DNA of 64,000 nucleotides. Origin: Theropithecus gelada. Lineage: Eukaryota > Chordata > Mammalia > Primates > Cercopithecidae. A program made the translations under genes and the position numbers. Below, one piece after another: positions 9,102-19,907 of the stretch (position 1 is its first letter; each line of letters begins with the position of its first letter). Where the stretch lies: positions 16,947,615 to 17,011,614 of the forward strand of contig NC_037674.1 in NCBI RefSeq assembly GCF_003255815.1. Direction: 5' to 3'. Under the pieces are notes generated by a model. The model had not been told where the DNA came from, made no database searches, and saw only the letters and a list, made by a program, of their open reading frames with translations.

Positions 9102-12090
9102 TTGATAAATTTTGATCACTCAACTTATATTCAGTTCTTGTTAATCCCTGAAGCAGGAACTAATTTACCAGGGAGAGATTTAATGTTAAAGTTGGGAATA
9201 GGTCTGCAAGTCAGCCCAAGAGGATTCCTCACCTCATTAAACCTACTCACTACTGCAGATGAAAAATATATTAACCTAATGTCTGGCCCAAAAAAGGAAA
9301 CCGAGGGAAACTCCAAGTCCCTCCAATCCACATCAAGCTAAAAACCCTGGGAGATGTAGTAAGAAGGAAGTAATCCCTATTCCCCTAGAAGGTAGGATAG
9401 GGTTAAAACCTATAATCAAAGACCTTATTAAGGATGGGCTTCTCGAGCCCTGTATGTCCCCTTATAACACCCCAATACTGCCAGTCAAGAAATCAGATGG
9501 GTCATGCCGGCTAGTAGAGGCCCTTAGAGCTGTCAACCAAATAGCCCAGACTACCCACCCCATTGTCCCTAATCCTTACACCATTCTTAGCAAAATTCCA
9601 CATAATCATCAATTATTTACTGTAATAGATTTGAAGGATGCTTTTTGGGTATGTCCCCTGGCTGAAGATAGCTGAAATATATTTGCTTTTGAGTGGGAGG
9701 ATCGCCACTCAGGGCAGAAACAGCAATATCGATGGACAGTCTTGCTCCACGGGTTCACAGACTCCCCTAATCTTTTTGGCCAAATTTTAGAACAGGTACT
9801 AGAAAAAGTTGTCACACCAGAACAAATATGCTTTCTTCAGTACGTAGATGGCATTCTTATATCTGGTGAAGATATAGAGAAGGTAACTGACTTCTCTACA
9901 CATATTCTTAGCTATCTGCAGTTTGAGGGGCTACAGGTCTCAAAAAGAAAGCTTCAGTATGTAGAGCCCGAAGTTAAATATTTAGGCCACTTAATAAGCG
10001 CAGACAAGCAAAGAATAGGGCCTGAATGAGTCGAGAGAATTGTGTCCCTACCCTTGCCTCAAACTAAACAAGAACTCAGGACATTTTTAGGGTTAGTCGG
10101 ATACTGCCGCTTATGGATTGACTCATATGCACTGCACAGTAAACTGTTACATCAAAAACTTGCCCAGGAGAAGCCTAACCATCTCCTGTGGACTTCTGAG
10201 GAAGTTGATCAAGTCGAGAAGCTGAAGGAAAGGCTCATAACTGCCCCTGTTTTAGCCTTACCCTCACTAGAAAAGTCATTCCACCTTTTTGTTAATGTGG
10301 ACAGTGGGGTAGCTTTACGAGTGCTGACTCAAGAACACGGAGGCTGCTGGTAGCCTGTAGCCTTCCTATCAAAGGTCTTAGACCCAGTCACTTGTGGATG
10401 GCCTCAATGCATCCAGTCCACCGCGGCTGCGGCAATACTAGTCGAGGAAAGCAGAAAGTTAACCTTTGGAGGAAAATTGACAGTAAGCACACCTCAGCAA
10501 GTTAGAACTATCTTAAACCAGAGAGCAGGGAGATGGCTTACTGACTCGAGAATCTTAAAGTATGAGGCCATTTTGTTAGAAAAGGATGATTTAACATTGA
10601 CCACTGATAATTCACTAAACTCAGCAGGTTTCCTAACAGGGAATCCAAATCTATGGAGGGAACACACATGTTTAGATTTAATTGATTACCATACAAAGTT
10701 TCGACCAGACCTAGGAGAAACCCCCTTCCCGACCTGATGACACTTATTCATAGATGGTTCCTCCCGGGTGATTGAGGGAAAAAGACACAATGGGTATTCA
10801 GTCTGATTAATAGTAAAGGTCAAGACCTTGTTCACAAGGAGTTGATCACCCAAGTATTGAATAATCTTCAGTTGCCGGAAGAAATAGCTATTGTCCATGT
10901 TCCCGGACACCAGAAAAACCTTTCTTTTGAAAGTCGAGGAAATAACGTAGCAGATCACATAGCCAAGCAGGCTGCTGTGTCTTTTGAAGTGCGTATTTTT
11001 CACGTAACTCCCTACCTGCCTCCTCCTACCATAATCCCCATTTTTCCTTCCACTGAAAAAGAGGAACTAATAAAAATAGGCGCTAAAGAGCATTCAGAAG
11101 GAAAGTGGATACTGCCAGACCAAAGAGAAATGTTGTCTAAATCCCTTATGAGGGAAGTCTTATCCCAACTATATCAGGGGACACATTGGGGGACCCAGGC
11201 CATGTGTAAACCAGAGTTTATGGTTGTAGAGGAATTTATACTCTGGCCAAACAGGTTACAGGTAGTTGCTTAGTGTGTAAGAAAAATAATAGACATACTA
11301 TAAAAAGATTACCTCTTGAGAGAAGGAATCCGGGCTTAAGGCCATTCCAAAGTATCCAAGTTGATTACACAGAAATGCCTCCAATAGGCCATCTAAAATA
11401 TTTACTAGTGATAGTAGACCACCTCACTCACTGGGTCGAAGCTATCCCCTTTTCAAATCCGACAGCTAATAATGTAGTTAATGCCCTAATTGAAAATATA
11501 GTACCTAGGTTTGGACTAATAGAAAATATTGACTCAGACAATGGCTTTCATTTCACCTCACACGTTATTAAAAAGCTATCCCAAACATTAGACATTAGAT
11601 GGGAACACCATACTCCCTGGCACCCATCCTCATCAGGGAGAGTAGAAAGAATGAATCAGACTTGAAAGAACCACTTAACCAAATTAGTCTTAGAGATTTG
11701 GTCAAGTGTCTTCCTATACCTTGCTGAGAATTTGAACTGCACCACGGAAAGACATTGGTCTTTCTCCTTATGAGATGCTCTGTGGATGACCTTATTTGCA
11801 CTCCACTACTGATATTCCTACCTTTGAAACAAAAGACCAATTCCTTAAAAATTGTATACTTGGTCTATCTTCTACTTTCTCTTCTCTTAAAACTAAAGGT
11901 CTTTTAGCACGGGCGCCACCCTTGGAGTTCCAGATGCATCAACATCAGCCTGGGGATCACGTCCTCATTAAGAGCTGGAAAGAGGAAAAGCTTGAGCCAG
12001 CCTAGGAAGGTCCTTACTTAGTGCTCCTCACGACTAAAACCGCAGTCCACACAGCAGAGACAGGATGGACTCACCACACCTGAGTCGAGA
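9102..12090 (+). pseudogene. ERV pro-pol remnant (broken)
   Basis: Protease tail with LPGRDLMLKLG (about 9,165-9,197). Reverse transcriptase follows in another frame: PVKKSDGSCRLV (about 9,480), VIDLKDAFW (from 9,622) and the active-site box, which reads YVDG at 9841-9852 instead of YVDD, so one catalytic aspartate is lost. RNase H shows FIDGSS (about 10,747) and HVPGHQ (about 10,896). Integrase shows a CX2C zinc half-site at 11267-11278 and a D-57-D-35-E triad (codons at 11363, 11537 and 11645), then a GPY motif at 12009-12017. In-frame stops end the open segments at 9675, 10029, 10353, 10737 and 11665, with frame changes near 9,350, 10,740-10,840, 11,270 and after 11,665. Inactive. Confidence 0.85.
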
Positions 12091-12139
12091 AAGCGCTGCC
12101 CCCTCCAGAATCGTGGGCCATAGTCCCAGGGGAAAACCC

Positions 12140-14292
12140 TACCAAACTAAAGCTAAGAAGAATTTAACTCTCTTTCATCTATTCTATTACTCTTTCTTCT
12201 TTCCTCGCTCTATTGCTGACCATGTAGTTATTAACATAACCAAGTCAAGTTCACCTCAAACTATTGCATTTGATGCTTGCCTTGTTATACCCTGTAGAGA
12301 TTTGTTAAGTCAGAGACAGCTCTCTACTTCAGAAAAGTACCTCCGCCCTCCTGGCTCTCCTCAGACTGGGCATTAGTGAATTGGGACCATTTAATCTGGG
12401 GAGATTTCAATAAAGATCTCAGTGGCAACCAGGAGTCTTGCCCCACCAATGTAGAGCTTTTATGCTGTAGTTGGTCCAATGTTCTGTGAACCACCAAAGA
12501 ACAAGGATAGAGTGCCCCAACCAGTTTTTGTAATTTCCTAAAACCATACATTCATTTTACTAAAGGGACAGCCCCCTCTAACTGTCAGCTAAACCAGTGC
12601 AACCCTATACAGGTTATTATTTTGAGCCCCCAAAGTTCTCCCCCTTTTCTAAGCCAGTTCCCTTCTTTCAGCCAGTTTTATGGTATGGGGGCTGAGGTTT
12701 CAGGGACAGACCCTATTGGATTCTTTGAAATGTGTTTCTTTGATCCCCCACCATCTGAACCTGCCTCTAAACCTTTTTCCAAAACCTCTCACAATGGAAC
12801 CATTGTTCCTACTCCATCTAATGACAAGGCCAAGATAGCAATGGTAGAAGTTAAAGACTTAAAACAAACTTTAGCAATTGAGACAGGATACCAAGATGTA
12901 CATGCATGGTTGGAATGGATCAAATATTCCGTCTGCATGTTAAACAAAAGCAATTGTTATGCTTGTGCACATGGCAGGCCAGAGGCGCAGATGGTCCCCT
13001 TTCCACTAGGGTGGTCCTCCAGTCAACTGGGCATGGGCTGCATGGTAGCTCTTTTCCAGGATTCTACAGCCTGGGGTAACAAATTGTGCCAAGCTTTCTC
13101 TCTGCTATATCCCAAAGTTCCACACCCTGTGGGTCAGCCCCCGAGGGCCACCCAGCTTCCGTCTCCTAACACCTGAGTTCACTTCGTGTCTCTCACGACA
13201 GGGAGGAAACTTAGCGTTCCTTGGAGATCTGAAGGGATGCAGTGAGCTTAAGAACTTTCAAGAGCTTACCAATCAGTCAGCTCTTGTTCATCCCCGAGTG
13301 GATGTGTGGTGGTATTGTGGTGGACCTTTACTGGACACTCTGCCGAATAACTGGAGTGGCACTTGTGCTTTAGTCCTGTTGGCTATCCCTTTTACCCTGG
13401 CATTTCATCAACCAGAGGAGGGAAAAATAAGACATCAAAAAGTGAGAGAAGCCCTTTATGGGTCTTTTGACTCTCATGTCTATTTAGATGCAATTGGAGT
13501 TCCACAGGGAATACCAGATCAATTTAAGGCCCAAAATTAAATCGCTTCAGGATTTGAGTCAATATTTTGGTGGATGACGGTACATAAAAAATGTAGATTG
13601 GACAAACTACATCTATTACAACCAACAGCAATTTATTAACTACACTAGAGATGCTTTTAAAGGAATAGCTGAGCAATTAGGGGCTGCTAGCCACATGGCT
13701 TGGGAAAATGGGATAGCCTTAGCAGAAAGGTTAGCAGATGATATTAGCAGATATTAGCAGAAAGAGGAGGAGTTTGCATCATGATTAAAACTCAATGTTG
13801 CACCTTCATCCTAAACAACACAGCCCCTAATAGAAGTATAATAAAGGCATTGCAAGGTCTGACTGCTCTATCCAATGAGCCAGCAACTCAGGGGGAAATT
13901 ACCCCTTTACAGGATGGCTAGAGAAGTGGTTCAGTAAATGGAAAGGAATAATAGCCTCAATTCTTTCCTCCCTTGGAGCTGTAATAGGTGTACTTATTCT
14001 TGTCAGGTGCTGTGTCATACCATGCATCTGTGGGTTGGTGCAGAGGCTCATAGAAATGGCACTTACTAAAACTTCCCTTAACTATCCTCCACCTTATCCA
14101 GAGAAGCTTCTTCTTTTGGAAAATCAAGCAGAACAACTAAGTCAAGACACATTACATAAGTTTGAAGAGAAAGCCGTGAAAAATTGCAAGAGGAGAAAGT
14201 TGTTGAATATGAATTCTAAATTTCTCTTCAAAGAATTAACGTCAGTATGTTCAATTATTTGCCTTCTACTTTTAAACTTAACTTCCTCGTAA
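12140..14292 (+). pseudogene. ERV env remnant (broken)
   Basis: The longest open piece (12622-13176, 184 codons) reads like the surface subunit of a class I envelope, with clustered cysteines in NKSNCYACAHGRP and a PFPLGW segment. A second piece is at 13298-13540. The transmembrane subunit is split by stops and a small duplication (gatattagcag repeated near 13,738-13,760). A CX6CC motif is readable at 13775-13801, then a hydrophobic span about 13,945-14,030 and a charged tail ending at 14,292. CX6CC is typical of gamma-type envelopes. No continuous reading frame exists. Confidence 0.75.
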
Positions 14293-14306
14293 AGCAAGCT
14301 TTTTGG

Positions 14307-14575
14307 ATTACCTACTCCATCCTGACTCATCCAGATTACCTACTCCACCCTAACTCATTCTGATCACCTTCACCCTAACTCATTCTGATCACCTTCACCC
14401 TAACTCATTCTGATCACCTTCACCCTAAATCATTCTGATTACCTCCACCCTAAATCATTCTGATCACCTCCACCCTAAATCATTCTGATCACCTCCAGAC
14501 TAAATCATTCTGATCACCTCCACCCTAAATCATTCTGATCACCTGCTCCACCCTAACTCATTCCGGTTACCTGCT
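14307..14575. repeat. 25-bp tandem array in ERV 3' LTR
   Basis: About ten diverged copies of a unit like caccctaactcattctgat followed by cacctt. Variants (aactca/aaatca, ttcacc/tccacc) are grouped by neighbour, which suggests local duplication after the first copies diverged. Confidence 0.88.
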
Positions 14576-14684
14576 ACAAAGCGCTCATCCCACCAGTCTC
14601 TTTAAATTAGCCAATCGGAATTAGTTTAGCCTGTGCGGTCTAACCCTAGCCAATAGGGGAACAACACAGCAGCAGGAGCCACGT

Positions 14685-14980
14685 GCTGTAATCCCAGCAC
14701 TTTGGGAGGCTGAGGCAGGTGGATCACGAGGTCAGGAGATCAAGAACATCCTGGCTAATACGGTGAAACCCTCTCTCTACTAAAAATACAAGAAAATAAG
14801 CCGGGCATGGTGGCGGGCGCCTGTAGTCCCAGCTACTCGGGAGGCTGAGGCAGGAGAATGGCGTGAACCCGGGCGGCGGAGCTTGCAGTGAGCCGAGGTT
14901 GCACCAGGGCACTCCAGCCTGGGCGACAGAGCGAGACTCCATCGCAAAAACAACAACGACAACAACAAAAAACAAAACCC
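14685..14980 (+). mobile_element. AluY (+) in provirus C LTR
   Basis: Lacks the first ~20 bp (starts gtgctgtaatcccagc) and ends in a (caa)n-type tail. Confidence 0.88.
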
Positions 14981-15161
14981 TTCCCCTCCGTCCAAATGTG
15001 CGCCCACCATTGCTTTATTGGTGAGAGCACACCCTTCTATAGAAGTAGCTTGACTTGCTGAGAATTAAAAAAAAGAAAATTTTATATTCGAGTACTATTT
15101 GTTTTGTGGCACTGAAACTTTATTTACAACACAGAGGAACTGCAATAGAGAAAGAGTAATT

Positions 15162-15275
15162 CACGCAGACCCGGCTGTGAGGGAGACCGGAGTTTTATTA
15201 TTACTCAAATCAGACTCTCACGCAGACCCGGCTGTGAGGGAGACCGGAGTTTTATTATTACTCAAATCAGACTCT
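15162..15275. repeat. Perfect 57-bp tandem duplication
   Basis: 15162-15218 and 15219-15275 are identical, each starting cacgcagacccggctgtgag and ending aaatcagactct. The unit includes LTR B's poly-A signal region. Confidence 0.95.
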
Positions 15276-15639
15276 GGCCGGGCGCGGTGGCTCAAGCCTG
15301 TAATCCCAGCACTTTGGGAGGCCGAGGCGGGCGGATCACGAGGTCAGGAGATCGAGACCATGCTGGCTAACACGGTGAAACCCCGTCTCTACTAAAAAAT
15401 ACAAAAAATTAGCCGGGCGAGGTGGCAGGCGCCTGTGGTCCCAGCTACTCGGGAGGCTGAGGCAGGAGAATGGCGTGAACCCGGGAGGCGGAGCTTGCCG
15501 TGAGCTGAGATCCGGCCACTGCACTCCAGCCTGGGCGACAGAGCGAGACTCNNNNNNNNNNNNNNNNNNNNNNNNNNNNNNNNNNNNNNNNNNNNNNNNN
15601 NNNNNNNNNNNNNNNNNNNNNNNNNNNNNNNNNNNNNNN

Positions 15640-15680
<41 letters not shown>
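15276..15680 (+). mobile_element. AluY, Old World monkey type, with gap
   Basis: Starts ggccgggcgcggtggctcaa and has gagatccggccactgc. The tail contains 88 N then 41 A. The target duplication tcagactc follows the tail at 15681, matching the bases before the element. Confidence 0.9.
15552..15639. other. Assembly gap (88 N)
   Basis: Run of N between gagcgagactc and poly-A. Only Alu end and tail are expected here, so no gene is likely hidden. Confidence 0.98.
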
Positions 15681-15683
<3 letters not shown>

Positions 15684-16307
15684 GACTCCCCAGCACTCGG
15701 GGAGCAGAGTTTTTAAGGATAACTTGGTGGGTGGGGGGAAGTCAGTGAGCCAGGAGTGCTGATTGGTCAGAGATGAAACGATGTGGAATTGGAGCTGTCT
15801 TCTTGAGCTCAGCCGGTTCCTGGGTGGGGACCACAAGATCAGATGAGCCAGTTTTTGATCTGGGTGGGGCCAACTGATCCATCATGTGCAGGGTCTGCAA
15901 AATATCTCAAGCACTGATCTTAGGAGCAGTTTAGGGAGGGTCAGAATCTTGTAGCCTCCAGCTGCATGACTCCTAAACCATAATTTCTAATCTTGTGGCT
16001 AATGTTGGTCCTACATAGGCAGTCTAGACCCCAGGCAAGAAGGAGGTCTGCTTTGGGAAAGGGCTGGTACCGTCTTTGTTTAAACTATAAACTACAAACT
16101 AAGCTTCTCCCAAAGTTAGTTCAGCCTACGCCCAGGAATGGACAATGACAGCTTGGGGGTTAAAAGCAAAATGAAGTCAGTTAAGTTAGATCTCTTTCAC
16201 TGTCTCAGTCATAATTTTGCAAAGGCAGTTTCAGTAACATAATTGTTCCTGAGACGCTGTTCAAGCATATACAACATACCAGATGCTTTCCTTGTACCTT
16301 TGAACAT

Positions 16308-16607
16308 TTTATTATTATTATTATTGAGATGGAGTCTAGCTCTGTCGTCAGGCTGGAGTTCAGCGGCGCGATGCCAGCTCACCGAAACCTCCGCCTCCTG
16401 GGTTCAAGCGATCCTCCTGCCCCAACCTCCCGATGTAACTGGGACTACAGGCACGTGCCACCACGCCCAGTTAATTTTTTTGTGTTTTTAATAGAGACAG
16501 GGTTTCTCCATGTTGGCCAGGATGGTCTTGATCTCTTGACCTTATGATCCACCCACCTCGGCCTTCCAAAGTGCTAGGATTACAGGTGTGAGCCACCGTG
16601 CCCAGCC
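16308..16607 (-). mobile_element. Alu (-)
   Basis: Flanked by the target duplication cattttattatt (just before it, and from about 16,608). Confidence 0.9.
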
Positions 16608-16672
16608 CATTTTATTATTTTTAATCCTGAAGCTATATGTTTTGTTTAACTTACTTAATAAACAGACTCATC

Positions 16673-16972
16673 TTTTGTGTGTGTTTGTTTGAGATGGGGT
16701 CTCATTCTGTCACCCAGGTTGGAGTGTAGTGGCATGATCACATCTCACTGCAACCTCTGCCTCCGGGTTCACGTGATCCTCCCACCTCAGCCTCCCAAGT
16801 AGCTGCGACCACAGACATGTGCCACCATGTCTGGCTAATTTTTTGTATTTTTTGTAGAGACAGCGTTTTGCCATGTTGCCTAGGCTGGTCTTGAACTCCT
16901 GGCCTCAGGTCATCCACCAGCCCCAGCCTTCCAGAGTGCTGGGATTACAGGTGTGACCCTCCATGCCCAGCC
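16673..16972 (-). mobile_element. Old Alu (-)
   Basis: Starts at gtgtgtttgtttgagatggggtc and ends ccatgcccagcc; many CpG sites have decayed. Confidence 0.88.
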
Positions 16973-17153
16973 TATTTTTTCTGAGAGCTTTCTAAATATT
17001 AACATATTTAATCCTCATAACAGTGGCTTTGTTACCAGAAAGGAGTCCAAATCTAGACCCCAAGAGAGGGTTCTTGGAGCTTGCCCAAGAAAGAATTCAG
17101 GGCGAGTCCACTTAGTAAAGTGAAAGCAAGTTTATTAAGAAAGTAAAGGAATA

Positions 17154-17455
17154 GGCCTGGTGAGGTGGCTCATGCCTGTAATCCCAGCACTTTAGGAGGC
17201 CGAGGCGGGAGTATCACTTGAGGTCAGGCATTTGAGACCAGCCTGGTTAATATAGCGAAACCCTGACTCTACCAGAAGTACAAAAATTAGCTGAGGTTGG
17301 TGGCTCACACTTGTAATCTCAGCTATTTGGGTGGCTGAGGCACGAGAATCTCTTGAACCTGGGAGGAGGAGGTTGCAGTGAGCTGAGATCACACCACACT
17401 GCTAGCACTCTAGCCTGGGTGACAGAGTGAGACTCTGTCTCAAAAAAAAAGAAAG
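17154..17455 (+). mobile_element. Alu (+) in LTR A'
   Basis: Opposite in orientation to the LTR; target repeat aaaggaat / aaagggaat. Confidence 0.9.
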
Positions 17456-17782
17456 GGAATCAAAGAACGGCCACTCCATAGACAGAGCAGCAGCATGGGC
17501 TGACTTATGGTTATTTGATTATATGCTAAACAAGGGGTAGATTACTCAGGAGTTTTGTGGGAAAGGGATGGGAGTTCCCAGAATTGAGAGTTTAGACCCT
17601 TTTAGACCGTGTAGGGTAACCTCTGGGCATTGCTATGGCATTTGCATGGCGCTGGTGGGAGTGTCTTTTAGCATGCTAATATGTTGCAATTAGCATATAA
17701 TGAGCAGTAAGGACAACCAGAGGTCACTTTCATTGCCATCATGGTTTTGTTGATTTTTGGCCAGCTTCTTTATTGCATGCTG

Positions 17783-18105
17783 TTTTTTGTTTTGTTTTGT
17801 TTTTTTTTTTTTTTTTTTTTTTTGAGACAGAGTCTGGCTCTGTCGCCCGGGCTGGAGTGCAGTGGCCGGATCTCAGCTCACTGCAAGCTCCGCCCCCCGG
17901 GTTTACGCCATTCTCCTGCCTCAGCCTCCCGAGTAGCTGGGACTACAGGCGCCCGCCGCCTCGCCCGGCTAGTTTTTTGTATTTTTTAGTAGAGACGGGG
18001 TTTCACCGTGTTCGCCAGGATGGTCTCGATCTCCTGACCTCGTGATCCGCCCGTCTCGGCCTCCCAAAGTGCTGGGATTACAGGCTTGAGCCACCGCGCC
18101 CGGCC
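17783..18105 (-). mobile_element. AluY, Old World monkey type (-)
   Basis: Carries ggccggatctcag, ctagttttttg, cgcccgtctcgg and ggcttgagcc. It was inserted in the T-rich tail of the neighbouring older Alu. Confidence 0.93.
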
Positions 18106-18406
18106 TTGTTTTGTTTTTTGTTTTTGAGACGGAGTCTTGCTTTCTTGCCAGGCTGGAGTGCAGTGGCGCCATCTCAGCTCTCATTGCAACCTCCGCTTCC
18201 TGAGTTCAAGCAGTTCCCCTGCCTCAGCCTCCCTAGTAGCTGGGACTACAGGTGCGTGCTAACATGCCCAGCTAATTTTTTGTATTTTACTAGAGATGAG
18301 GTTTCACCATGTTGTCCAGGATGGTCTCAATCTCCTGATCTTGTGATCCACCCGCCTCGGCCTCCCAAAGTGCTGGGATTACAGGCGTGAACCACTGCAC
18401 CCAGCC
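18106..18406 (-). mobile_element. Alu (-) in LTR A'
   Basis: Older copy. Its target duplication catgctgtttt lies at about 17,777 and 18,409, outside the younger AluY in its tail. Confidence 0.9.
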
Positions 18407-18590
18407 ACCATGCTGTTTTATCAGCAAGGTCTTTGTGACCTGTATCTTGTGCTGAATCTCATCCTATAACTAACAACACCTAAGCTCCTGGGGATGCAGT
18501 CCAGTAGGTCTCAGCCTCATTTTACCCAGCTCCTATTCAAGATGGAGCCAGCCTGGTTGCAATGCCTCTGGCAGTTTGGAGAGAAGATTA

Positions 18591-18873
18591 TTTATTTGTT
18601 GAGATGCAGTCTCGCTCTGTTGCCCAGGCTGGAGTGCAATGGCCTAATCTCAGTTCACTGCAACCTCCGCCTCCCAGGTTCAAGCGATTCTCCTGCCTCA
18701 GCCTCCTAAGTAGCTGAGATTACAGGCGTGTGCCACCACACCCAGCTAATTTTTGTATTTTTAGTAAAGATGGGGTTTCACCATGTTGGTGAGGCTGGTC
18801 TCGAACTCCTGACCTCGTGATCCACCTCCCAAAGTGCTGGGATTACAGGCTTGAGCCACCACTGTGCCCAGCC
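18591..18873 (-). mobile_element. Alu (-)
   Basis: Starts at a TTTA-rich tail before gagatgcagtctcgc and ends at tgtgcccagccc. Confidence 0.9.
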
Positions 18874-19177
18874 CTATTTATTTATTTACTTATTTAGAGT
18901 CAGGGTCTCGTTCTGTCACCCAGGCTAGAGTGCAATGGCACAATCTTGACTCACTGCAGCCTCGGCTTCCCAGGCTCAAGGAATCCTCCCACCTCAGCCT
19001 CCTAAGTAGCTGGGATTACAGAGATGTGCCGCCATGCCCAGTTAATTTTTGGATTTTTCTGTAGAATCAGGGTTTTCCAATGTTGCCTAGGTTAGTTTTG
19101 AACTCCTTGGCTCAAGTGATCTGCCCCCCTCAGCCTCCCAAAGTGCTGGGATTATAGGCATTACTCACTGTGCCCAA
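18874..19177 (-). mobile_element. Old Alu (-)
   Basis: Begins tatttatttatttac and ends tcactgtgccca; inserted at the tail of its neighbour. Confidence 0.87.
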
Positions 19178-19291
19178 ATTGGAGACTATTATCTTTATCT
19201 TTGTTTTTCCAGTGAGGCACGGAAAAGTTCCGTAACTTTCCCAGTGTCACTGGCCTGTAAGTGGTAAAGCCCTTGGATTTTAGAGTTCATG

Positions 19292-19595
19292 CTCTTTTTT
19301 TTTTTTTTTTTTTGAGACAGGGTTTTGCTCTGTCACTTAGGCTGGAGTGTAGCGGCGCCATCACAGCTCACTGCAACCTCAACTTCTTGGCTCAGGTGAT
19401 TTTCCCACCTCAGCTTTTTGAGTAGCTGGAATTACAGGCGCATGCCACCATGCCTGGCTAATTTTTGTATTTTCTGTAGAGACAAGGGTTTTGCCATGTT
19501 GGCCAGGCTGGTCTTGAATTCCTGGGCTCAAGTGATCTGCCCGTCTCAGCCTCCCAAGGTGCTGGGATTACAGGCATGAGCCACTGTGCCTGGCC
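19292..19595 (-). mobile_element. Old Alu (-)
   Basis: Runs from a 19-T tract to ccactgtgcctggcc. Confidence 0.9.
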
Positions 19596-19632
19596 AAGAT
19601 AGACATTATTTTGAAATTGGTATTTATCCTCT

Positions 19633-19785
19633 GCTGCTCAGGAGGCTGAGGTGGATGGATTACTTGACCCTGGGAGGTGCAGGTTGCAGTGAACAGAGAT
19701 TGTGCCACTGCATTCCAGCCTGGGTGGGAGGGGAAGACCCTGTCTCGAAATCAATAAAAAATAAATAAATAGAAATAAAGATAAT
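19633..19785 (+). mobile_element. Alu right arm (+)
   Basis: 5'-truncated copy from ctgctcaggaggctgagg to an (aaat)n tail. Confidence 0.85.
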
Positions 19786-19907
19786 AGTTTCCGTTCCAAA
19801 CTGTCAGAGGCATTGGAATTAGAGTGTATTCAAATGTAGTAAAAGCATAAAACATACTTTTACTACAGTAATATATTCACCAAAAAAATACAAATATATA
19901 TATATAT

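Larger units (their letters stand above)
9090..15128 (+). mobile_element. Provirus C: 5'-deleted class I endogenous retrovirus
   Basis: Order: end of protease, reverse transcriptase, RNase H, integrase, env, 3' LTR. The 5' LTR, primer-binding site, gag and most of protease are missing; sequence from about 9,120 already codes for the protease C-terminus. A YVDD-type box, a GPY/F motif after integrase and a CX6CC motif in the envelope transmembrane subunit place it among gammaretrovirus-like ERVs. Several stops and frame changes make it non-coding. Left and right host bases agac (9086-9089) and acac (15129-15132) may be a mutated 4-bp target duplication. Confidence 0.85.
14293..15128 (+). mobile_element. 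3' LTR of provirus C, split by Alu
   Basis: Starts just after env and ends TTTACA. Contains the 25-bp tandem array, then promoter-like text with two CCAAT-type boxes (agccaatcgg near 14,609; agccaatagg near 14,648). After the Alu it continues with tgctttattggtgagagc and ctgagaattaaaa. It differs from both LTR A and LTR B. Confidence 0.6.
9031..16233 (-). mobile_element. LTR B (class I ERV LTR), split by provirus C
   Basis: Blocks 9031-9089 and 15129-16233. On the minus strand it starts TGAAACTGCC (16,233) and ends GGTTACA (9,031). GTAA at 9027-9030 and 16234-16237 is its 4-bp target duplication, placed inside the last bases of LTR A. The poly-A signal is in gagtaataataaaactcc (minus). An AluY (15276-15680, with assembly gap) and a 57-bp tandem duplication lie inside the right block. 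Removing 9090-15128 restores continuous LTR text, apart from a 4-bp repeat agac/acac. Confidence 0.75.
8234..16239 (+). mobile_element. LTR A (class I ERV LTR), 5'-truncated and split
   Basis: The LTR is in three blocks: 8234-8325, 8639-9030 (separated by an Alu) and the terminal gtaaca at 16234-16239. Signals include the poly-A signal in cctaataaacttg, then gaattctctcgtgcaag and gaaccctctcttgggatctgg. The copy at 17,030-18,573 shows that this LTR family ends CTGGTAACA, so the final bases of A lie 7.2 kb away, beyond an inserted LTR B. Relative to that copy, A lacks about 37 bp around cattatatgctaattgc. I do not assign a family name. Confidence 0.75.
17030..18573 (-). mobile_element. LTR A' (second copy of LTR A), solitary
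   Basis: Minus-strand LTR starting TGCCAGAGGCATTGC (18,573) and ending CTGGTAACA (17,030). It shares gcacaagatacaggtca, the text around acctctggttgtcc, gggcaagctccaag and gaaccctctcttggggtc with LTR A. Three Alus interrupt it. No internal viral sequence is attached. Confidence 0.8.
16975..19291 (+). mobile_element. MIR split by LTR A' and Alus
   Basis: The left part 16975-17029 (acatatttaatcctcataac) and right part 19178-19291 (gtgaggcacggaaaagttcc, then gtgtcactggcctgtaagtgg) are adjacent blocks of the MIR consensus. LTR A' and two Alus lie between them. Confidence 0.65.

Noticed and set aside
9102..14292. Intact or expressed retroviral genes
   Set aside because: Missing gag and 5' LTR, at least five in-frame stops plus frame changes in pol, an altered active-site box, and a fragmented env.
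14307..14575. Possible CRISPR-like array
   Set aside because: Units are directly adjacent 25-bp tandem repeats without unique spacers, inside a retroviral LTR of a primate genome.
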